Shown: piece after piece, positions 1-4,433 of the stretch
Layout of the letters: every line of letters starts with the position of its first letter
How positions within the stretch are numbered: position 1 is the first letter of the stretch
NCBI GenBank assembly: GCA_023417635.1
Contig: JAEZFF010000101.1
Span: 1 to 6,099 of the forward strand
DNA from: Bacillota bacterium
GTDB taxonomy: Bacteria; Bacillota; Clostridia; Oscillospirales; Acutalibacteraceae
DNA: 6,099 bases
Direction: 5' to 3'
Notes under the pieces: model-generated
Told to the model about the DNA's origin: nothing
Databases searched by the model: none
Seen by the model: only the letters and a program-made list of their open reading frames with translations
Made by a program: the position numbers and the translations under genes

Positions 1-1047
1 AACTGGATTGACGTTTCAGCACATAACGGTGTGATTGACTGGCCGCGCGTGAAAACTTCCGGCGTTGATGGCGTGGTAATCCGTGTTGGATATGGTGACG
101 ATGTTTCCCAGCAGGATAAACGGTTTGCCGAGAATGTCAATGGTGCGCGGGCCGCTGGGCTAAAAGTTGCCATTTACTGGTTCCATTATGCGGATAGCGT
201 TGCCGATATGCTGAAAGAGTGGGAAGCTTGCTGTCAAATCATTCTTCCGTACCGCGGGCAAATTGAATTTGTCGCGTCGGACTATGAGTACGACAGCTAC
301 AACTACTATTGCAGAGTCCACGGAGCTGCACCAACGAAGGAACTAATTAACCAGATGGTGATGGCATTTCGCGGCGCAGCAAAAGCGGACGGCTGGAAAA
401 CAGCAATTTACACGAACAACGATTACCGCCGCAACATTTTCACGCCACAGACCTTGTCGGCATTCGACCTGCTCTGGCTGGCATATTATTCGGGTGCATC
501 GACTGTGCCATGCAAGATGCAGCAGACAGGCAGTACGGGCCATGTGCCGGGCATCAGCGGAAACGTCGATATGGATGTGGCATTTATGAGCTTTGGAGCT
601 GCAAAGGCTCCCGCTGCTTCTTCACCGCGTGTCGCTGCATTCTACCGGGTGCGCGCCGATGGCCGCTGGCTGTCGGAAGTGCAGGACACAGCCGACTTTG
701 CCGGTATTGCCGGGAAACCGATTACCGACGTTGCGATGCGGGTGTCGGCGGGGACGATAAAATACCGCGTCCATGTGAAAGGTGCAGACTGGCTGCCGTG
801 GGTGACCGGGTGCGACATCAATAACCCGAACGGCTATGCGGGCAACGGGCGTGAAATCGATGCGGTGCAGGACATCTATTACACGCCGGAAGCGCTGAAA
901 CCGTCCAAATGCGCGAAGTACCGCATTGCAACAGTTGGCGGCGGATATTATGGCTGGCAACTCGATAATCAGACCACAGGCGGGCAGGACGGCTATGCAG
1001 GGACGTTCGGTAAAACGATAGACCGCCTGCAGGTGTGTATTGAGTGA
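1..1047 (+). CDS. Phage endolysin, GH25 (Chalaropsis-type) lysozyme, 5'-truncated by window edge
   Basis: Cell-wall muramidase that cleaves the MurNAc-GlcNAc beta-1,4 bond of peptidoglycan, here most likely a phage endolysin. The frame is open from base 1 (348 residues, no start seen); only a few N-terminal residues are probably missing, because the fragment opens with WIDVSAHNG, the usual GH25 beginning with its Asp-x-Ser. The DxE pair follows at about residues 94-96 (SDYEYD), and NVDMDVAF near 188-195 matches the closing strand of the barrel. After an Ala/Pro/Ser linker (about 200-211) come FYRVRADGRWL, YRVHVKGADWLPWVTG and AKYRIATVGGGYYGWQLDN with AGxxGxxID segments. These resemble clostridial hydrophobic-Trp (ChW-like) wall-binding repeats. 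The stop overlaps the SD of the next gene, so the two are co-transcribed. Family assignment is firm; the role in phage lysis is inferred from the next gene. Confidence 0.93.
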   Translation, partial: NWIDVSAHNGVIDWPRVKTSGVDGVVIRVGYGDDVSQQDKRFAENVNGARAAGLKVAIYWFHYADSVADMLKEWEACCQIILPYRGQIEFVASDYEYDSYNYYCRVHGAAPTKELINQMVMAFRGAAKADGWKTAIYTNNDYRRNIFTPQTLSAFDLLWLAYYSGASTVPCKMQQTGSTGHVPGISGNVDMDVAFMSFGAAKAPAASSPRVAAFYRVRADGRWLSEVQDTADFAGIAGKPITDVAMRVSAGTIKYRVHVKGADWLPWVTGCDINNPNGYAGNGREIDAVQDIYYTPEALKPSKCAKYRIATVGGGYYGWQLDNQTTGGQDGYAGTFGKTIDRLQVCIE

Positions 1048-1062
1048 GGGGGTGACGCAGCG

Positions 1063-1398
1063 GTGTATGACTGGATGATCAGGTATTGGCTGGGTGCACT
1101 GTTTGGTGTTCTGACGGGTGTGATGGGGTGGGCGTTTCATCACCTGCGGAGTCGGCAGAAAGCGCAGGAAATTGAGCAGGCAGCCATTAAGGAAGGAATG
1201 CTTGCCCTGCTTCATGACCGCATTTACAGCATCTATCAGGGATGTTCCCGCAAAGGATATGCTGCTGTAGATGATATTAAAAACCTGGAATATCTGTACC
1301 GGCCATACCATGCACTTGGCGGCAATGGCACAGGCACGGAGCTGTTCGAGCGCGTAAAAAAGATGCCAACAGAGCCGCCGCGAGGTGTGATGGCATAG
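1063..1398 (+). CDS. Small phage membrane protein downstream of the lysin (holin candidate)
   Basis: A 111-aa protein starting at GTG 1063. The SD AGGGGGTGA (1047-1055) begins on the last base of the lysin stop codon and lies 7 nt before the start. Residues about 5-28 (RYWLGALFGVLTGVMGWAFH) form one hydrophobic, probably membrane-spanning helix. A basic and acidic cytoplasmic helix follows, then a conserved-looking tail with DDIKNLEYLYRPYHALGGNG and FERVKKMP. From memory, the xYxPYxxLGGNGTG tail recurs in small proteins beside lysins in Firmicutes phages; I know no biochemical role for it. Position and topology make it a holin or lysis-accessory candidate, but a single transmembrane segment with a long soluble tail could equally be a regulator or spanin-like partner. 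It ends in TAG at 1396-1398, overlapping the start region of the next reading frame. Confidence 0.85.
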   Translation: MYDWMIRYWLGALFGVLTGVMGWAFHHLRSRQKAQEIEQAAIKEGMLALLHDRIYSIYQGCSRKGYAAVDDIKNLEYLYRPYHALGGNGTGTELFERVKKMPTEPPRGVMA

Positions 1399-1549
1399 CC
1401 AATAATAACCGGTATCCTCCCGGCAGCAGACGACTACACCACCCAATACACCGGTAATCAAAAAGGCTAACCCGGCAGTTTCCACACCCAAGAAAACTGT
1501 GCAGCTTAAGAGCGGGGCGGTCGCACCGAATACCAATGATGCGGCATAA
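1395..1549 (+). pseudogene. Frameshifted Pro/Thr/Asn-rich microprotein, last gene of the lysis operon
   Basis: No single frame is open with a normal start, but two frames join into a natural-looking protein of about 51 residues. The first frame reads ANNNRYPPGSR from ATA 1395, with SD AGGTG at 1383-1387. It must shift by -1 somewhere in 1416-1430 into a frame reading TTTPPNTPVIKK, then KKTVQLKSGAVAPNTNDAA, and stopping at TAA 1547-1549. A terminator follows 13 nt later, as expected for the last gene of an operon. The ATA sits where an ATG would be expected, overlapping the upstream stop (ATAG). The composition (Pro, Thr, Asn, Lys; no hydrophobic core) and size match the two intact microproteins at 2902-3063 and 3738-3881, including an NT-containing C-terminus. 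It may be a decayed gene, or the indel may be a sequencing error. Function is unknown. Confidence 0.5.
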
Positions 1550-1562
1550 CCATATATCATAC

Positions 1563-1600
1563 AAGCCCATCGGAAATCATTGACCGACGGGCTTATTTTT
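1563..1600 (+). terminator. Rho-independent terminator of the lysis operon
   Basis: The arms AAGCCCATCGG (1563-1573) and CCGACGGGCTT (1584-1594) pair over 11 positions with one A-C mismatch around a 10-nt loop. ATTTTT follows. The U-tract is only good on the plus strand. Confidence 0.85.
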
Positions 1601-1621
1601 CACAATATATGCACTCCGGTA

Positions 1622-1650
1622 TTGACTATCAACACAATATGAGGTATATT
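1622..1650 (+). promoter_or_regulatory. Sigma-A-type promoter for the NrdD-tail-like gene
   Basis: The -35 TTGACT (1622-1627), a 17-nt spacer and the -10 TATATT (1645-1650) are nearly consensus. Transcription would begin near 1657. This rules out translation starts upstream of it (the frame is open from 1609) and supports the TTG start at 1684. Confidence 0.8.
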
Positions 1651-1683
1651 AAAGTTACAAAACTAATTGAGAGGGTGCGTATT

Positions 1684-1956
1684 TTGAACGAAGATATTAC
1701 CGTTATCGGCGGCGAAATGGCCGAAAAAGAACAGCAGGCGTATTGGGAGCACATTCAGAAAGAAAATCCAAACCGGCAGATTAAAAGCCTAGAAATTACT
1801 ATTGACGGCGAATTTGTCAATCTGAAATATGAGCTGGTACCTGTTAAATTTGACCGTATCCGCCGTATTACCGGTTACCTTGTGGGGAACATGGACCGTT
1901 GGAATAACGCGAAGCGCGCCGAAGAACGCGACAGGGTTAAGCATAGTGTAGCCTAA
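1684..1956 (+). CDS. 90-aa protein resembling the isolated C-terminal (glycyl-radical) tail of anaerobic ribonucleotide reductase
   Basis: The start is TTG 1684, chosen because SD GAGAGGG (1669-1675) lies 8 nt upstream and a promoter sits at 1622-1650. GTG 1675 is also in frame but lies inside the SD. Residues about 1-45 are acidic and helical, followed by a beta-like stretch (SLEITIDGEFVNLKYELVPV). The end reads FDRIRRITGYLVGNMDRWNN, then AKRAEERDRVKH. In class III NrdD enzymes the extreme C-terminus has R-(V/I)-x-G-Y-L carrying the glycyl radical, followed by an N-x-(A/G)-K-x-x-E---RVKH tail. This small protein keeps that order but has no cysteines, so it lacks the NrdD zinc site, and it has no catalytic barrel. 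Similar short proteins occur in Firmicutes mobile elements, often mislabelled as the reductase. Role unknown; a partner or mimic of host NrdD is only an inference. It is a one-gene unit with its own promoter and terminator. Confidence 0.82.
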   Translation: MNEDITVIGGEMAEKEQQAYWEHIQKENPNRQIKSLEITIDGEFVNLKYELVPVKFDRIRRITGYLVGNMDRWNNAKRAEERDRVKHSVA

Positions 1957-1960
1957 AATT

Positions 1961-2001
1961 TAGGCCGCATCGGATTCATTTCCGGTACGGCCTATTTTTT
2001 T
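1961..2001 (+). terminator. Terminator of the NrdD-tail-like gene
   Basis: The arms TAGGCCGCATCGGA (1961-1974) and TCCGGTACGGCCTA (1981-1994) pair with two imperfect positions around a 6-nt loop. A run of seven T follows (1995-2001). It begins 5 nt after the stop codon. Confidence 0.9.
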
Positions 2002-2495
2002 GCAATAACCAGTTGAAAGATGAAAGTTTCAGTCCAAATAAAAGTGTATTATTGAGTATTTTCAAGCAACGGCTTAAGCACTTCCCAAAGCATTTGCAGC
2101 AAAGGCATTTTGCGCACACCTGCTTTTGTCTTCGCTCCGTCCAGAACATGCGGTTCATTTCCCACGAGTTCAATATGCTTCGAGATGCTGATGGGTCCTC
2201 GGGTAAAGTCAATATCTTTGAGCTGAATTCCACAGGCTTCGCTTTTCCTCCATCCAGTGCACAGATAAACCACGGCGGGTAGAGCATCCGGGTCGAGATA
2301 ATGGCTTTTCGCAATTTCCACTTCGCAACCCATGTGATATGTAACAGGTTCCGCTGCATTGTGGTCGCCAGGTCACTTCGGGCTGCTAATCCAAGTCTGA
2401 AAGATTGCATTGAGTACGGTCCTCTTGCTGAACACGGTTGTTCGGGCCATAGTGAAAAGAGACTTCAAAAATTCAGCTATTTCATAAGGTCCCAT
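1995..2495 (-). pseudogene. int: Tyrosine recombinase (phage integrase), frameshifted and missing its catalytic end
   Basis: Tyrosine recombinases integrate and excise phages through an Arg-Lys-His-Arg-Tyr active site. Read right to left, pieces in two frames line up as one integrase. At 2495-2373, EIAEFLKSLFTMARTTV and KRTVLNAIFQT resemble the core-binding domain and end at a TGA. At about 2400-2345, in another frame, LGLAARSDLATTMQRN matches the usual G-L-x-x-x-x-P-A linker. At about 2348-2049, back in the first frame, AVVYLCTGWRKSEACGIQLK carries the first catalytic Arg (TGWR) and DGAKTKAGVRKMPLL the catalytic Lys loop, ending in TAA. LLFGLKLSSFNWLLQK follows in the second frame to about 2002. 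The HxxR box and the nucleophilic Tyr are absent; the remaining sequence is taken over by the terminator at 1961-2001. No SD precedes the ATG at 2495. It is surely inactive as it stands. Confidence 0.85.
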
Positions 2496-2570
2496 TTTTT
2501 ATTCGCTACTTTCCAAATCGTCCTTCAGCCCGCTGCAATTTATCCTGTCGCTGTCGCCACAGTCAGACTT

Positions 2571-2829
2571 TTGGCAGACTTCTACCGGAAGGGACCGTAC
2601 CGAGAAAAGCCGCAGGATGCATGGGAGCAAGTCTGCCGTCAGCGGTGGCGGGCGCTGTTGTTGGTGATAAAAGCGAAGCTGGAGCAACGGAATGTGGCAT
2701 ATCCATATTTGGGTCAGAATTCATGGCAAACATTGTTTTGTCGGACAACCGCACGGTAGGGGACTTCATGTTGCCACAGATTATAGGAGCGGGGAAATGC
2801 CAGCCATGCTTCCGATGCTGGATAGATAA
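2571..2829 (+). pseudogene. Conserved phage small protein broken into three reading frames
   Basis: Three consecutive frames assemble into one protein of about 87 residues. Frame one, from about 2571, reads ADFYRKGPYREKPQDAWEQ and then RWRALLLVIKAKLE up to base 2684. Frame two reads ATECGISIFGSEFMANIVLS and DNRTVGDFMLPQI up to about 2781. Frame three reads YRSGEMPAMLPMLDR and stops at TAA 2827-2829. The order (Trp-Arg-x-Leu-x-Leu-V-I-K-A-K-L-E, Gly-Ile, F-x-x-E-F-x-A-N-I-V-L, R-T-V-G, Y-x-x-G-x-M-P) matches a small hypothetical protein I recall from many phage replication or early regions; its function is unknown. Restoring one G at 2684 (GAG-GCA) joins the first two pieces. No convincing start or SD is visible. 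Each step is a -1 shift, as single-base losses would give. Decay is likelier than programmed frameshifting because no slippery heptamers are present. Confidence 0.8.
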
Positions 2830-2848
2830 AGTGCTTTGTTCAGTGCTG

Positions 2849-2880
2849 CAAACAAAACAAGCCGCCCATTCCCGGGCGGC
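2849..2880 (-). terminator. Terminator of the 53-aa microprotein gene
   Basis: The perfect 7-bp GC stem GCCGCCC (2861-2867) / GGGCGGC (2874-2880) has a 6-nt loop. On the minus strand it is followed by TTGTTTTGTTTG; on the plus strand it is followed by A residues. It begins 21 nt beyond the stop at 2902. Confidence 0.85.
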
Positions 2881-2901
2881 ATAAAAAACTGTAATACTGC
2901 A

Positions 2902-3063
2902 TTATAGAGCAGATGGGAATTGGTCATTGCTCCCATCTCTCTTATCGGTATTGCGACGCATTGGTTTCCCTGTTTTAGGTAATGGCTTTATTGTTGGAGC
3001 AGCTGAAGTACTTGCAGAATTTAAATTGGATGGTTTATTACTATCTTGTTTATTTTTTTCCAT
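2902..3063 (-). CDS. 53-aa Asn/Lys/Pro/Ser-rich, probably disordered microprotein
   Basis: The ATG at 3063 has a very strong SD, AGAGGGG (3078-3072), 8 nt upstream; the stop is TAA 2904-2902. The product begins MEKNKQDSNKPSNLNSASTS, continues AAPTIKPLPKTGKPMRRNTD and ends KRDGSNDQFPSAL. It has no cysteine, no signal peptide, no membrane segment and almost no bulky hydrophobic residues, so it is predicted to be disordered and basic. A TATAAT box (3116-3111) and a terminator right after the gene make it a private transcription unit nested behind the cold-shock gene. Codon use and the SD argue that it is real even though it is too short for usual gene callers. It shares size, composition and a C-terminal Pro/Arg-Asn-Thr element with the ORF at 3738-3881. 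I do not recognise the family; a nucleic-acid-binding or chaperone-like role is only a guess. Confidence 0.78.
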   Translation of the reverse strand: MEKNKQDSNKPSNLNSASTSAAPTIKPLPKTGKPMRRNTDKRDGSNDQFPSAL

Positions 3064-3110
3064 GAATTTATCCCCTCTCGGAGATTAGTTTACTCAGCAA
3101 ATCAAATTTT

Positions 3111-3138
3111 ATTATATGTGACTCAAGCCGTAAAACAA
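3111..3138 (-). promoter_or_regulatory. Candidate promoter of the 53-aa microprotein gene
   Basis: A perfect -10 TATAAT lies at 3116-3111. A weak -35 TTGTTT at 3138-3133 is 16 nt upstream and lies inside the U-tract of the cold-shock terminator. The -10 is convincing; the -35 is poor, so some expression may come by read-through. Confidence 0.5.
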
Positions 3139-3165
3139 AAACCGCCCTGAAAGTATCAGGGCGGT
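3131..3165 (-). terminator. Terminator of the cold-shock gene
   Basis: The perfect 10-bp stem ACCGCCCTGA (3141-3150) / TCAGGGCGGT (3156-3165) has a 5-nt loop. On the minus strand TTTTTGTTTTA follows. It lies 15 nt beyond the stop codon. Confidence 0.93.
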
Positions 3166-3180
3166 CGGCAGGAAAAGAAT

Positions 3181-3390
3181 TTAGGCTGTTCTTACATTAG
3201 CGGCACGCATCTTGCGACTGTCTTTAGGATCCGGTTCAACGTCATAAATGACTTTCTGACCTTCGGTGAGAGTCCTGAATCCGGTTGACTGGATTGCAGA
3301 GTGATGGACAAATACGTCTCCGCTGCCGTCATCGTTGGAAATAAATCCAAATCCTTTTTCTTCATTGAACCATTTTACCGTACCATTCAT
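3181..3390 (-). CDS. csp: Cold-shock domain protein (CspA/CspB family)
   Basis: A 69-aa single-stranded nucleic-acid-binding OB-fold protein that acts in the cytoplasm as an RNA chaperone. The start MNGTVKWFNEEKGFGFISND contains RNP1 (KGFGFI) and the conserved VKWFN. VFVHHSAI is RNP2, and the FRTLTEGQKVIYDVE and KMRAANV strands complete the barrel. Length is normal for the family. ATG 3390 has SD GGAGGT (3405-3400) 9 nt upstream. A strong promoter at 3545-3516 gives a leader of about 115-120 nt with alternative hairpins, as in other cold-shock genes. A terminator at 3131-3165 makes the gene monocistronic. The C-terminal ENPDPKDSRK-like stretch is here EPDPKDSRKMRAANVRTA. It sits between two microprotein genes on the same strand, and csp copies do occur in mobile elements. 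The family call is certain; whether it is a host or phage copy is not. Confidence 0.96.
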   Translation of the reverse strand: MNGTVKWFNEEKGFGFISNDDGSGDVFVHHSAIQSTGFRTLTEGQKVIYDVEPDPKDSRKMRAANVRTA

Positions 3391-3454
3391 TGTTTTGGTA
3401 CCTCCATAAATTTATTCGTATTTACTGCATAAAAAAGCATACGTTGATGTAAAT

Positions 3455-3488
3455 CTTCACGTCGTGAATAACTTACAAAGGCGTGAAG
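3455..3488 (-). promoter_or_regulatory. Alternative hairpins in the cold-shock mRNA leader (possible thermosensor)
   Basis: The plus-strand block CTTCACG (3455-3461) can pair either with GTGAA at 3464-3468 (short hairpin) or with CGTGAAG at 3482-3488 (7 bp, 20-nt loop). The two pairings exclude each other. They lie in the middle of the long untranslated leader, upstream of the SD. Cold-shock leaders of other bacteria are known to refold with temperature; switching here is inferred. Confidence 0.4.
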
Positions 3489-3515
3489 CAATTCGTACAT
3501 TGAAAATACAAGTTT

Positions 3516-3545
3516 AGTATATCCCGATTTTAGTGTAAAAGTCAA
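3516..3545 (-). promoter_or_regulatory. Promoter of the cold-shock gene
   Basis: The -35 TTGACT (3545-3540) and -10 TATACT (3521-3516) are separated by 18 nt. The expected start of transcription is near 3509, which leaves a leader of about 118 nt before the ATG. Confidence 0.8.
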
Positions 3546-3558
3546 GACAAACAAAGAA

Positions 3559-3588
3559 AAAATTCAAAGGAAGAAAATTCAAAAGAAG
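3559..3588. repeat. Two tandem copies of a 15-bp A-rich unit
   Basis: The unit at 3559-3573 (AAAATTCAAAGGAAG) is followed directly by 3574-3588, which differs at a single base (G3569 versus A3584). The repeat lies just upstream of the cold-shock -35 box and forms part of the T-rich tract after the hairpin at 3596-3642, read on the minus strand. Confidence 0.85.
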
Positions 3589-3642
3589 AAAAACACCCCC
3601 GAAAAGGTAGTACGGCACATTACTGTATGTGCTTTTTGGGGG
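3589..3642 (-). terminator. Long hairpin, probable second minus-strand terminator
   Basis: The outer arms CCCCCGAAAA (3596-3605) and TTTTTGGGGG (3633-3642) pair over 10 positions. An inner stem GCACAT (3615-3620) / ATGTGC (3627-3632) stacks on them, with a 9-nt one-sided bulge. On the minus strand TGTTTTTCTTCTTTT follows. It is the second such structure after the 47-aa gene and insulates the cold-shock promoter. On the plus strand the inner stem followed by TTTTT could also terminate weakly. Confidence 0.65.
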
Positions 3643-3700
3643 GAATGCCATAGCTATTATTGTGCTTGCAATTCAAGATGTAAAAAGGTGATGTACCCAT

Positions 3701-3732
3701 AAAAAGCGGGAAGCAGAACATACTTTCCGCTT
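3701..3732 (-). terminator. Terminator of the 47-aa microprotein gene
   Basis: The arms AAGCGGGAAG (3704-3713) and CTTTCCGCTT (3723-3732) pair with one imperfect position around a 9-nt loop. On the minus strand the stem runs into a T-run (3705-3701). It starts 5 nt beyond the stop at 3738. Confidence 0.75.
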
Positions 3733-3737
3733 CTCAC

Positions 3738-3881
3738 TTAACGCCTCGTGTTGGGTCCTAACGCAACTTTTTTGACGTTGTGTTCGTCGTTTTGATTCCT
3801 GACATGGCTTGGCTGATTCGGATTTTCCGTATTTTCAGCATTGCTTTTTAAGCCGGTTTTCTTTGTTAATTTCACTTTCAT
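3738..3881 (-). CDS. 47-aa Asn/Lys-rich, probably disordered microprotein
   Basis: The ATG at 3881 has SD GAGGT 7 nt upstream (3893-3889); the stop is TAA 3740-3738. The product begins MKVKLTKKTGLKSNAENTEN, continues PNQPSHVRNQNDEHNVKKVA and ends LGPNTRR. It is strongly polar and basic at both ends, has no cysteine and no membrane segment, and is predicted to be largely disordered. Its own terminator follows directly. I found no convincing -10/-35 pair upstream. It resembles the 53-aa protein at 2902-3063 and the broken frame at 1395-1549 in length (47, 53 and about 51), in composition and in a terminal NT element (GPNTRR, RRNTDKR, APNTNDAA). The likeness is short and could be compositional. 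I do not recognise the family and give no function. Real on the strength of SD, frame and terminator. Confidence 0.72.
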   Translation of the reverse strand: MKVKLTKKTGLKSNAENTENPNQPSHVRNQNDEHNVKKVALGPNTRR

Positions 3882-3954
3882 AACGTTTACCTCGATTAAT
3901 CGGAATAACAGATAGTTTACCCCAAATCATGAAATTTTTTCGAAGGGCGTGAAA

Positions 3955-4131
3955 ATGGTGAAGAAATGTAATTGCCGGTGTATACCGGCGCAGGAAGAGC
4001 AGCACAGGAAAGCTGTTAAGATACGGAGAAAGGATGATGACAAGCTGTGTAAATATCTTAAACCTATCCGCACAGCGGCAGGGGCGCGGTGGTTGGCCAG
4101 TGCCTGTGTTATTATCCTGCAGCCCGTGTGA
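3955..4131 (+). CDS. 58-aa basic protein with an N-terminal Cys-x-Cys-x-Cys cluster
   Basis: ATG 3955 is preferred because SD GAAGGG (3942-3947) lies 7 nt upstream; GTG 3949 in the same frame would be too close. The product begins MVKKCNCRCIPAQEEQHRKA, continues VKIRRKDDDKLCKYLKPIRT and ends AAGARWLASACVIILQPV. The three closely spaced Cys (residues 5, 7, 9) and a later Cys could bind a metal ion. The middle is a highly charged helix, and the last 20 residues are suddenly hydrophobic. That change of character suggests that the natural C-terminus may have been lost by a frameshift near 4075-4100 and that the tail is out of frame. No terminator follows closely. Family not recognised; a phage early-region small protein is plausible. 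The opposite frame here (3927-4139) has no SD and looks like a shadow. Confidence 0.5.
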   Translation: MVKKCNCRCIPAQEEQHRKAVKIRRKDDDKLCKYLKPIRTAAGARWLASACVIILQPV

Positions 4132-4206
4132 CGAACCATCTGAAATGACAGCCCTGCAGGAAAGCAGTTGCGTGACCGCCGCAGACTACAGGAGAAAGTT
4201 CTAAAA

Positions 4207-4374
4207 TTATCCGTGAATTTTTGTCATATGGTCAACATATTTTTGCAGGCGTTCAGGCGTTTTGATCTCGTCATTCATTTGATGTACTGTTAGCTGTACA
4301 TTTACCGGAAGTTTCATAAAATATTGACGTGTGTTGTCACTGTTCATTAACAAATCATGTAAGTTTTGATACAA
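4207..4374 (-). CDS. 55-aa microprotein with LPxxVQ motif, TTG start
   Basis: The start is TTG 4374, preceded by SD GAGGTG (4387-4382) with a 7-nt T-rich gap; the next in-frame ATG is ten codons on and lacks an SD. The product begins MYQNLHDLLMNSDNTRQYFM, continues KLPVNVQLTVHQMNDEIKTP and ends ERLQKYVDHMTKIHG. From memory, short Firmicutes proteins share the pattern Y-F-x-x-L-P-x-x-V-Q---I-x-(T/S)-x-x-x-L-x-x-Y-(A/V). Two or three helices are likely, with no membrane segment. I know of no assigned function; such proteins are common beside phage and mobile genes. It runs divergently from the RusA remnant, with 59 nt between starts, so the two share an upstream region. The stop is TAA 4209-4207. 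No clear terminator follows. Confidence 0.78.
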   Translation of the reverse strand: MYQNLHDLLMNSDNTRQYFMKLPVNVQLTVHQMNDEIKTPERLQKYVDHMTKIHG

Positions 4375-4393
4375 AAAAATTCACCTCGCAGTT

Positions 4394-4421
4394 AGTATCT
4401 GCAAGATGCGAAAAAATACAA
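4394..4421 (-). promoter_or_regulatory. Candidate promoter for the 55-aa microprotein
   Basis: The -35 TTGTAT (4421-4416) and -10 GATACT (4399-4394) are 16 nt apart. Both are imperfect. They overlap the SD region of the divergent RusA remnant. Confidence 0.35.
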
Positions 4422-4433
4422 GGAGTATGGCAA

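Noticed and set aside
622..1560. Long minus-strand frame (312 codons), beginning with a hydrophobic stretch
   Set aside because: It lies antisense to the lysin and the membrane protein; the part over them reads as noise. The hydrophobic start is the complement of the Pro/Thr-rich frame at 1395-1549, and no SD precedes its ATG.
2301..2759. Plus-strand 152-codon frame as a single gene
   Set aside because: Its first 90 codons are antisense to the integrase remnant. Only the part from about 2571 is meaningful, as the first piece of the broken phage protein.
2563..2769. Minus-strand 68-codon frame with Pro/Ser/Met-rich product
   Set aside because: It is exactly antisense to the three-frame phage protein, whose recognisable motifs explain the sequence; no SD.
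3650..3700. Minus-strand 26-codon frame starting near 3700
   Set aside because: No SD, lies between two terminators, and runs into the long hairpin.
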